Virus record (IMG/VR): IMGVR_UViG_3300022723_000207
Location: 1-64,000 of that record
Reading direction: 5' to 3' (one strand)
From: a virus
DNA length: 64,000 nt
A program made the position numbers and the translations under genes. This document shows, piece by piece, positions 32,869 to 39,447 of this stretch (its first letter is position 1; every line of letters starts with the position of its first letter). Below the pieces are notes generated by a model. The model ran no database searches, had not been told where the DNA came from, and was given only the letters and a program-made list of their open reading frames with translations.

Positions 32869-33966
32869 ATGGATGTTCTAATAGTTCAATGGGGAAATAA
32901 GAGGCCAGAAGAAGTACTTATTACTAATCTTGAGAAATGTAAAAAGATAACTCTTTGGAAGAAAGGGTCTGATTTAACCATTCAGGAAGTATTAGATAAT
33001 GAAAAAAGGTTGATTGATATAGTAAATGATAAAGATGATTTGACAATAGTAGAATATAAGAAATATTGTGACTACTTTGGGGTTGCTAGATCTCAGCAGT
33101 TATATGATTGTCCTCTTGATTTTGATGATTTAAAACATGGATTAAAATTAATTGCGTTAGATAGGAATAATCTTGGTAAAGAATGGCAAGCTATTCGTGC
33201 TGATGCTGCAGAAGCTTATATGGCTATTGAGAAAAGAGGGATTCTTGTTAGTGGTATACCTAAATTTCCTAAATATTCAATGGATGTTTATAGTGGGCGC
33301 TCTAAGACTACATCTTTCAACATCCAGGGATTAGGCCCTGGCTATGAGATAGAACACCCGGATATTAAAAATAATATTTTTGTTCGTTTTGATTGGGTTG
33401 CAGCTGATATGCGTATGGCATCCTATTTGTCAGAAGACAAGGAATTGATGGGTAGCTATAATACTGCCGACCCGTATGCATATATAATGGATTGTTTGGG
33501 TGATAAGATTGACAGAGATCAGTGCAAATTGGCTTTAAATAGGGCGGTTAATTCATTAAACAATAATGATTTGATATTGAAGATATTTCCCAAATTTGGT
33601 TCATGGATCCAAGATCAAAAGAGGAACTTAGAGAAATTAGGGTACGCTAGATCTATTATGGGTAGAAGGTTTTACACGGATAGAACCCTAAAGGGAGACA
33701 GAAGAGCCTTTAATGGTACATTACAAGGTAGCGTAGCGCATGCAATGCAAAACACGGTGTCGAGAGTTACGAGATCGTGTGGTAATATTATCATTACGGA
33801 ACAGCACGACTCTTTGACGATTGCTATTTCTGAACCTCGGTTGATGAAGACCATCAGAAAAATTACGGAGATAATGCTTAATCCTATTGATGGTGTGACA
33901 ATGCCGCTGACGGTTGAGGTTGGCAGGTCTTGGGGTACTTACAAAAGATTTAAGGAGTTTCGATGA
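32869..33966 (+). CDS. Short family A DNA polymerase (polymerase domain only)
   Basis: 365 residues with the Pol I landmarks in order: motif A FVRFDWVAADMRMASYL with Asp175, motif B DRDQCKLALNRAVNSL with Arg216-x3-Lys220, YARSIMGRRFYTD, RRAFNGTLQGSVAHAM (the QG element) and motif C ITEQHDSLTI with His313-Asp314. The catalytic Asp pair and the motif B Arg/Lys are kept. The Tyr-Gly of motif B is Asn-Ser, and the Glu after HD is Ser. There is no 3'-5' or 5'-3' exonuclease domain, and normal family A enzymes are 550 residues or more. An exonuclease may be encoded elsewhere. The enzyme probably replicates the phage genome. Confidence 0.8.
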   Translation: MDVLIVQWGNKRPEEVLITNLEKCKKITLWKKGSDLTIQEVLDNEKRLIDIVNDKDDLTIVEYKKYCDYFGVARSQQLYDCPLDFDDLKHGLKLIALDRNNLGKEWQAIRADAAEAYMAIEKRGILVSGIPKFPKYSMDVYSGRSKTTSFNIQGLGPGYEIEHPDIKNNIFVRFDWVAADMRMASYLSEDKELMGSYNTADPYAYIMDCLGDKIDRDQCKLALNRAVNSLNNNDLILKIFPKFGSWIQDQKRNLEKLGYARSIMGRRFYTDRTLKGDRRAFNGTLQGSVAHAMQNTVSRVTRSCGNIIITEQHDSLTIAISEPRLMKTIRKITEIMLNPIDGVTMPLTVEVGRSWGTYKRFKEFR

Positions 33967-34169
33967 GCAAGAAACTATCTAAAGATCAAAAGCGTAATAA
34001 GAAACTCAATAAGAAGAAGTCTAAGAAGAGGCGTTGGGAAGAGCGGTGTGTTAATAGATTGATAGAAGCGGCGGAAGAATATAACCGTCTAAAGACTCAG
34101 GAAAATTCTGAGGTATTTGATAAAGAGAATCCGGAGTCTGATGATGAAGAACAAGTGGTGGGAGAATAA
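33963..34169 (+). CDS. Small basic-acidic protein, 68 aa
   Basis: ATGA overlap with the polymerase gene. The first 30 residues are Lys/Arg-rich (SKDQKRNKKLNKKKSKKRRW), followed by a helix and an acidic end. It may bind nucleic acid or the polymerase. No family recognised. Confidence 0.55.
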   Translation: MSKKLSKDQKRNKKLNKKKSKKRRWEERCVNRLIEAAEEYNRLKTQENSEVFDKENPESDDEEQVVGE

Positions 34170-34620
34170 CGTAGATTCAGATATTGCTGACGTAATTATT
34201 GATCTTAGGGCTACCTTGAGTGGCAAAAAGGTCAGCAAGAATTGGGTTGATGATTTGGCCCTTAATTATGAAAATCTCGATAGAGATATGGAAGATATTC
34301 CTACCGTATTAGCGTTTTGGGGCGCAGTATTGGCGGAAGCTAGAAAACAGCGTGGCATTAATAGAATGAAGATGGATATTCGTAGGTCTAAAGTGCTTGA
34401 AGGTACCAAGGAACTTGCAAAAGAAGGAATTAAATTAACGGTTAGTGATAAAGATAACATTGTTAATGTGGACCAAAAGTATATGGCTCTTGGAACCAAA
34501 GAGATCGAATTGGATGCCACGATTTCCAAGCTATTTGGAATTGTAGATGCCCTCAAGATTAAGGCTGATAATTTGCGTTCTTTTGCAGCCATGAAGAGAG
34601 CGGAATTACACAACACATGA
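34141..34620 (+). CDS. Helical hypothetical protein, possible recombination accessory
   Basis: 159 residues from ATG 34141; a TTG at 34117 is less likely. The chain is almost all helix: DLALNYENLDRDMEDIPTVL, then AEARKQRGINRMKMDIRRSK, and a C-terminal helix LFGIVDALKIKADNLRSFAA. Small helical proteins of this size next to SSB and RecA genes include recombination mediators such as T4 UvsY, but sequence alone does not prove that. It ends just before the SSB leader. Confidence 0.45.
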   Translation: MMKNKWWENNVDSDIADVIIDLRATLSGKKVSKNWVDDLALNYENLDRDMEDIPTVLAFWGAVLAEARKQRGINRMKMDIRRSKVLEGTKELAKEGIKLTVSDKDNIVNVDQKYMALGTKEIELDATISKLFGIVDALKIKADNLRSFAAMKRAELHNT

Positions 34621-34641
34621 TTTTAAGCAAATGTAAGGCAT

Positions 34642-34747
34642 ACTAGAGACAAGCTAGAAATACTAGAGCGTATTTCAAAATAAACCAGAGATCTGAGGAT
34701 GTTCCTCAGAACGAAGAGACAGCCAGAACAACTAGAGGAGACTAGAG
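34642..34747 (+). promoter_or_regulatory. SSB leader with ACTAGAG repeats and a hairpin
   Basis: ACTAGAG occurs exactly at 34642, 34662, 34731 and 34741, with near matches at 34653 (GCTAGAA), 34684 (ACCAGAG) and 34722 (GCCAGAA). They are spaced about 9-11 bases on both sides of a perfect 8-bp hairpin (TCTGAGGA 34692-34699, TCCTCAGA 34703-34710). The last copy touches the ATG. This resembles the autogenous operator of T4 gene 32, where SSB binds a structured element and then unpaired repeats. Confidence 0.55.
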
Positions 34748-35863
34748 ATGGCGCTTTCACGAAGTGAAAAGCAGAAGCTTCTGCAAAAGATGAGGGAAAC
34801 CAAAGCCAAGAAGGGTGGCGGATTCCGGGACCCCAATGAATGGCGTCCCAAGTTTGAGAAAGATAAAGATTTAACTTATCGCATTCATATCTTGCCACCA
34901 TTGTTGGAGGGTGACGAGTGCATTGGTAAAGATGGTAAAACCACTAAATGTGAGAAAGACTGGGACCTATATTATTACCAGCGTGGTGGCCATTTTATTA
35001 ATAAGAAGATCCACGAGTGTCCAAGAGTGCGTGATGGCGGCGAATGCCCCATGTGTTCTATCGGTTTTGATTTAATGCGCGAAAGTGATGATAAAGAAGT
35101 TCGTAAGCAGATCGCTAAAGAGTGGCTCTCTCAAGAGTCCCATGTTGTGAACATTTACTTCCCTGACCATAAAGACAATCCATCCGATTTGCGTGGTAAT
35201 GTGATGTATTGGCGTTTACCTATGGCTATTTTCCGCCAGTGTGAAGATGCTTTTGATCGTGATGATGACGGTGGCGATGATGACGACCCATTAGCATTTG
35301 GGCTGTTTTTTGATCCGGAAGAAAGCTTCCCGATTAAAATCACTCTGCGCGAAAAGGCTGGATACAATAATTATGATGACTCCAAGCTCTTAGGCAAGAG
35401 CAGAGCATTAGCTGATTCTGAAAGTGAAATTGAAGAGATTTTAGCTAAGCGTATTGATGTGCCAGAGCGGTATCCTAAGCCTGATATTAAAGAGCTGCAA
35501 AAGATTGCTGACGCTAAGATGTCTGGTGACACTGACGGGTCGTCTGGCTTTGATGAAGATGATAACTCTTCCAAGGAAAATAAGAAGGTTCAAGAGTCTA
35601 AAGAAGAACCTGAGAGTAAAGATGACTCAGATGGCTCAGAAGAGGATGAGAAGAAGAAAAAGAAGGAAGAGGCCCTTAAAAAGCAGCGGGAAGCCAAGAA
35701 GAAGAGGGAAGAAGCTGCCAAGAAAGAAGCTGAAGAGTCTAAGGATGACGATGACGATGACGATGATGATGGTGATTCAAAGTCTAAGTCTAAATCCAAG
35801 GATGACGATGACGACGATGAATTAGATCCCGAGATGGCTGCCCTTCTTGAAGATCTTGCTTAA
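34748..35863 (+). CDS. gp32-type single-strand DNA-binding protein
   Basis: 371 residues. The N-terminus is basic (ALSRSEKQKLLQKMRETKAK) like the cooperativity region of gp32. The zinc site is HECPRVRDGGECPMC with His89, Cys91, Cys100 and Cys103. The OB-type core includes SHVVNIYFPDHKDNP and NVMYWRLPMAIFRQCEDAF. A very long Lys/Glu/Asp/Ser tail (260-371) ends in acidic residues, as in gp32 where it recruits partners. It coats single-stranded DNA for replication and recombination. The leader carries probable self-binding repeats, and a strong hairpin follows. Confidence 0.85.
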   Translation: MALSRSEKQKLLQKMRETKAKKGGGFRDPNEWRPKFEKDKDLTYRIHILPPLLEGDECIGKDGKTTKCEKDWDLYYYQRGGHFINKKIHECPRVRDGGECPMCSIGFDLMRESDDKEVRKQIAKEWLSQESHVVNIYFPDHKDNPSDLRGNVMYWRLPMAIFRQCEDAFDRDDDGGDDDDPLAFGLFFDPEESFPIKITLREKAGYNNYDDSKLLGKSRALADSESEIEEILAKRIDVPERYPKPDIKELQKIADAKMSGDTDGSSGFDEDDNSSKENKKVQESKEEPESKDDSDGSEEDEKKKKKEEALKKQREAKKKREEAAKKEAEESKDDDDDDDDDGDSKSKSKSKDDDDDDELDPEMAALLEDLA

Positions 35864-35889
35864 TAATATCGAATGAGTTTTTTGGTCTT

Positions 35890-35918
35890 GCTTGCGGGAG
35901 GCGCTGCCTCCCGCAAGC
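35890..35918 (+). terminator. Very stable hairpin after the SSB gene
   Basis: GCTTGCGGGAGGC (35890-35902) pairs perfectly with GCCTCCCGCAAGC (35906-35918) around the loop GCT, a 13-bp GC-rich stem. There is no U-run after it. The next gene starts 15 bases later without a clear Shine-Dalgarno site. Confidence 0.7.
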
Positions 35919-35932
35919 TGTATTTGAATTAT

Positions 35933-36748
35933 ATGTATGACAATATTTTAGTTGATGGTAAGAACATTGTGTGCAGGGCAACTATGGCTGCCCGTAGTGG
36001 GGGATTTAAAGTACATCCTGTCACAATAATGATTAGAATGATGGATCGCTGGCGTAGAACTTTTGATCCAAAACATTGGAGAATATTCTGGGATGTGCCT
36101 AAAGAAACTTTGTGGCGCAGGGAGATATATTCAGAATATAAGGAAGGAAGGCCAGAATATGATAAAGTTGTCCACGGTTATATAAAAGATAGCCAGAAGA
36201 TTGCGGCTCTGGTTTTTGCTAACATGGCAATGACGCAATATATTAAAAAATGTCATGAAGCTGATGACTTAGTATATGCTTTTGTTGTTGGTCATTTAGA
36301 CCAAAATAACTTGGTGGTTACTAGCGATGGCGATGCTACACAAATACCTTACCATTTGGGGGTAGATCTATTTAACCCCGGCAATAAAGATGGGAATGTT
36401 GAACCTATTCCGGAATACGATCCAGTTGTGGTGAAATCATTAGCTGGGGATAAATCCGATAATATACCTAATTATCGGCTTATTAGAGATTTATCAGCGT
36501 ACAAAATAATCGACAAAGGCATTGATGAATTTTTAGATGAAAGAGGAAGGGAATTATTTGATAGAAATAAGAAACTGGTAGATCTATCTTATAATCCGTA
36601 TTTAGATGAAAATATTGAATATGTTAAGAGTGTAAAAGAAAATGACTCTTTTGACATCCAAAAAATAAGAAAATTAATCGCTAAATATAATATAGATGGT
36701 TTGAGTGGTGACTTGGTTACGAGGGTCAGACCGTTCAAAAATATTTAA
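35933..36748 (+). CDS. 5'-3' exonuclease / RNase H (FEN-like)
   Basis: 271 residues from the ATG at 35933, just after the hairpin; the open frame starts earlier but would read through the stem. NILVDGKNIVCRA is the first acidic strand, HWRIFWDVPKETLWRREIYS the clamp region, HEADDLVYAF the metal-site Glu/Asp pair, NLVVTSDGDATQI the next acidic site and SLAGDKSDNIPNYRLI the helix-hairpin-helix. This is the FEN/PIN fold of T4 RNase H, which removes RNA primers and flaps. Confidence 0.85.
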   Translation: MYDNILVDGKNIVCRATMAARSGGFKVHPVTIMIRMMDRWRRTFDPKHWRIFWDVPKETLWRREIYSEYKEGRPEYDKVVHGYIKDSQKIAALVFANMAMTQYIKKCHEADDLVYAFVVGHLDQNNLVVTSDGDATQIPYHLGVDLFNPGNKDGNVEPIPEYDPVVVKSLAGDKSDNIPNYRLIRDLSAYKIIDKGIDEFLDERGRELFDRNKKLVDLSYNPYLDENIEYVKSVKENDSFDIQKIRKLIAKYNIDGLSGDLVTRVRPFKNI

Positions 36749-36760
36749 ACGGAGGACGCA

Positions 36761-37030
36761 ATGGCTGTTCGAACTGCGATAATGAGATTGGTTAATGTAG
36801 ATTCTAGCGGAAATATTGTGTATAAGGACAATGCAACTATTGCCCAAGTGATGGCACATGCAGCTCCGCAGCTTAGAGTGTTCGAATTTCAATCTGGCTC
36901 AGCCCCAAATGCTGCTAAAAACAATTCAAAGACCGCACCTACTTTACATGAATACTTGAATCTTGAAGATGATGATGGATATGAATTATGGCATCTAGAT
37001 CAGACTTTTGTGATTACGCACATTCCTTAA
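36761..37030 (+). CDS. Hypothetical protein, 89 aa
   Basis: ATG preceded by GGAGGACG. A small mixed protein (AIMRLVNVDSSGNIVYKD, then ATIAQVMAHAAPQLRVFEFQ) with an acidic mid part. No family recognised. It lies between two nuclease genes. Confidence 0.55.
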   Translation: MAVRTAIMRLVNVDSSGNIVYKDNATIAQVMAHAAPQLRVFEFQSGSAPNAAKNNSKTAPTLHEYLNLEDDDGYELWHLDQTFVITHIP

Positions 37031-37045
37031 ATTGATATATAATGT

Positions 37046-37633
37046 ATGTCATCGTGGAAAGCAGCCGAAAGCAGAATAGGAATCTGGTTTGGTGCTAAGG
37101 GAATTAAAAAATCTGGTCGAGTACCGTTAAGTGGTGGCGGTTCTGGTACTTCGCGTAGCGATTCACCACATAGAACGGTTTTTATAGAATCTAAAAGAGA
37201 TAAGCGATATCATTCGGTTATCAGATTATGGAAGAATAATAGGAAAAATAAAGGTTTGCATGTGCAGGCATTACCTGTCGCTGAACACGGCAAAATAACC
37301 GCCAAAACAAGTGATTTATGGTGCTTTCATAATTCTGATATGGAAGCGATCGTTAATGCACTGAATAACGATGAAGAAATTACCATCCATAGTTGGAAGG
37401 GCAACTATCCAAGTGCATTAACGTTGTATAAAGAAGCATTGTCAATAAAGAACTCCACTATTTTAGATAGGGATAAACAAGTAGTTTGCTGTAGTTTAGT
37501 TTATCATCGCAGTCCTGGATTTTGGATTATTATTAATAAAAATGACATAATTAAATGTTGGGATTTGATATTGCTGGAGAGAGAATATAGAGAAGAATTG
37601 ATTAGAGAAGAAGAATTATTTCAAGGAGAATAA
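37046..37633 (+). CDS. PDDEXK nuclease, resolvase-like
   Basis: 195 residues. WKAAESRIGIWFGAKGIKKS and VPLSGGGSGTSRSDSPHRTV followed by FIESKRDKRYHS give the Glu of helix 1, the Asp and the Glu-x-Lys triad of the PDDEXK fold, as in small phage resolvase or Holliday-junction nucleases. The middle (NKGLHVQALPVAEHGKITAK) fits the following strand. It probably resolves branched DNA before packaging. Confidence 0.65.
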   Translation: MSSWKAAESRIGIWFGAKGIKKSGRVPLSGGGSGTSRSDSPHRTVFIESKRDKRYHSVIRLWKNNRKNKGLHVQALPVAEHGKITAKTSDLWCFHNSDMEAIVNALNNDEEITIHSWKGNYPSALTLYKEALSIKNSTILDRDKQVVCCSLVYHRSPGFWIIINKNDIIKCWDLILLEREYREELIREEELFQGE

Positions 37634-37634
37634 A

Positions 37635-37817
37635 ATGGGATGCGGTTGTGGCAAAAAGAAAGTCAAAGTCAATATTAAAAATTCTAAGTTGCGCAAAGCA
37701 TGCCCTAAATGTAGAACCTTGATGGGATACAAGCAGTTATACTCTCCTAAGATGAAACGATATATAAAGAAGTGGGAGTGCCCAAGATGCAAACACACGG
37801 AAGTTTTGAAGAAATAG
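37635..37817 (+). CDS. Small zinc-ribbon protein, 60 aa
   Basis: ATG preceded by AAGGAGAA. It opens MGCGCGKKK and has LRKACPKCRTLMGYKQLY and KKWECPRCKHTEVLKK, two CxxC pairs of a treble-clef or ribbon. Basic, so nucleic acid binding is likely. Partly overlaps the next gene. Confidence 0.65.
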   Translation: MGCGCGKKKVKVNIKNSKLRKACPKCRTLMGYKQLYSPKMKRYIKKWECPRCKHTEVLKK

Positions 37818-38176
37818 CAATCTTTATTCTGCTATGGATATTTTTCATAGTCTTTGCGGAGTCGCTAACACAAATCCTTTTGCATGCAGGACCGCTTGAG
37901 CCTATTAGAGCATTTTTGGCTCGCCAGAGTCGATTTCTGGCTGATCTTTTAGGATGCGGATATTGCTTTTCAGTTTGGGTTGCTTTTTCGATTGCGTGGG
38001 TATTGCCATCTCCCGTTGGTTTAGCTTTGTCTTTTGGTATATCTAATGATTTTTTAATATTCGTGGAAGATAATTTGTGGTGGTTTGTGAATGGATTGAT
38101 ACTACACAGATTGGCTAATGTGTTCCACGATAGAGTAACTAGTGTACCAGAAATAGAGGTCATTGATGAAGAATAG
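37787..38176 (+). CDS. Small membrane protein, 129 aa
   Basis: I prefer ATG 37787 over GTG 37772. Two strongly hydrophobic helices: FEEIAIFILLWIFFIVFAES near the start and YCFSVWVAFSIAWVLPSPVG in the middle, with a weaker third near the end. The phrase LADLLGCGYCFSVW resembles the DUF1360-type CxxC membrane motif. Overlaps the zinc-ribbon gene by 31 bases and the next gene by 11. Could be a holin or other membrane accessory protein; unproven. Confidence 0.55.
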   Translation: MQTHGSFEEIAIFILLWIFFIVFAESLTQILLHAGPLEPIRAFLARQSRFLADLLGCGYCFSVWVAFSIAWVLPSPVGLALSFGISNDFLIFVEDNLWWFVNGLILHRLANVFHDRVTSVPEIEVIDEE

Positions 38177-38648
38177 ACGGATGAGATCTGATGTTAAGGT
38201 TGAGGATCACCTTAAGCCGGTTGTCATTAATAATATTCAGGATATTCGTAGGGCGATAATGCCTTTTGTTAGAGAGGTTCCTGAAGGTAAGGTAGACATT
38301 GAAGGTAAGGTAGATTGGACTGATGAGGATGGTAAGAAACATTCTACTGATGTTAAGTCATATAGCTCTGACGCAAGTATGCGCAAAGGCTTGATTGATG
38401 GATTTGAGCATGTTAAAGAACAAGAAGAGATGTGGAATCGGCTTTATAATGTGCTAGATGATGATGAATATAGTGCTACTTTGCCTAAAGTGAATGTTGA
38501 CAGTATGTCTCTTCCAGTAGACCGCATTATCAAACAACGTCTTGGTGGTCGTAGAGAGGGTATGACGGTGGTCTGGAATTTATCGACTAGAAAAGTGGTA
38601 TTTGATCCTTATAGTAAGAAGTTAGAAGAGATACCATTGGAGGAATAA
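38166..38648 (+). CDS. Hypothetical protein, 160 aa
   Basis: ATG at 38166 inside the end of the membrane gene. N-terminus basic; the rest mixed (AIMPFVREVPEGKVDIEGKV, then GRREGMTVVWNLSTRKVVFD). ATG overlap with the following gene (TAATG). No family recognised. Confidence 0.55.
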   Translation: MKNRRMRSDVKVEDHLKPVVINNIQDIRRAIMPFVREVPEGKVDIEGKVDWTDEDGKKHSTDVKSYSSDASMRKGLIDGFEHVKEQEEMWNRLYNVLDDDEYSATLPKVNVDSMSLPVDRIIKQRLGGRREGMTVVWNLSTRKVVFDPYSKKLEEIPLEE

Positions 38649-38923
38649 TGGCTAGAGACGTTCAAGTTGATCTTATTGAGCATGGCTCCATGAATATGTG
38701 GGTGCCTAAAGTCGGTGATATGATTTTTAAAGATGGCGGTCTCTTTAGATGGTGTGGGGTTATTGACGGTATTAAAGATGATAATGCAAGTGTTAGGAAG
38801 TCTGGCAACCCGACTTTGTTGTTGACTGGCGATTATAAAGCTGAGATCATAAATGTCCAAAAAATCAAGCATGCCAGGATGGGTTCATATTTTGTAGTTT
38901 CTGGTGGTACTTATTATGTATGA
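38648..38923 (+). CDS. Hypothetical beta-rich protein, 91 aa
   Basis: A small protein with alternating strands (MWVPKVGDMIFKDGGLFRWC, then NPTLLLTGDYKAEIINVQKI), perhaps an SH3-like barrel. Overlaps both neighbours by 1-4 bases, so it is translated as part of the row. Family not recognised. Confidence 0.5.
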   Translation: MARDVQVDLIEHGSMNMWVPKVGDMIFKDGGLFRWCGVIDGIKDDNASVRKSGNPTLLLTGDYKAEIINVQKIKHARMGSYFVVSGGTYYV

Positions 38924-39447
38924 GCTTTACTATACCAGATTTTGTTGACTATCCTGAGCTTTATAATGTTAGCGATAACCTTAAATTATTTAAGGGTGTT
39001 TTTGTATATGTCATCGAGCCTTATCCTGTAAAAGGTTATAGTTTATATATTGGCTTTAGGGAAGATTATAGCTTTTTCAGAATTGCTGATTTTAAGTCTA
39101 AGGAAATTGGTAAAGATGATTTAGATCAGCAGTCTCAAACTGTATTAGCCTGGTCTGCATTATTGAAAGAAGTGATGAAGTCAGCGCGAGTTACTGATGC
39201 CCTGTTTTATTTTTCGGCAGGAAAAGATTTAAGGTTAGTGGATGTCATGATGTCAGCCAATAAATTTCTTGGACCAGGTATGTTAAAAGACTTGTTTGCT
39301 AGTGTTGTGCCTACTCAAGAGGTAATAACTCATGTTGTTTTAGATGATGAAGAAATATCTAAATACAAAGGTAAGATAGTGAAGCCTAGTAGGTTCAGGT
39401 ATCTTACTGAAGAAGGATTAGTCAGGCCACAATACGGAATTATATAG
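38920..39447 (+). CDS. Hypothetical protein, 175 aa
   Basis: ATGA overlap with the preceding gene. Mixed alpha/beta, mostly uncharged start (LYNVSDNLKLFKGVFVYVIE) and a helical middle. Its stop overlaps the GTG start of the intein-bearing glycosyltransferase gene by one base. No family recognised. Confidence 0.5.
   Translation: MSFTIPDFVDYPELYNVSDNLKLFKGVFVYVIEPYPVKGYSLYIGFREDYSFFRIADFKSKEIGKDDLDQQSQTVLAWSALLKEVMKSARVTDALFYFSAGKDLRLVDVMMSANKFLGPGMLKDLFASVVPTQEVITHVVLDDEEISKYKGKIVKPSRFRYLTEEGLVRPQYGII

Noticed and set aside
35454-35825. Lys/Arg- and Ser-rich frames overlapping the end of the SSB gene
   Set aside because: They are shadows of the low-complexity acidic tail, in other frames, with no start signals.
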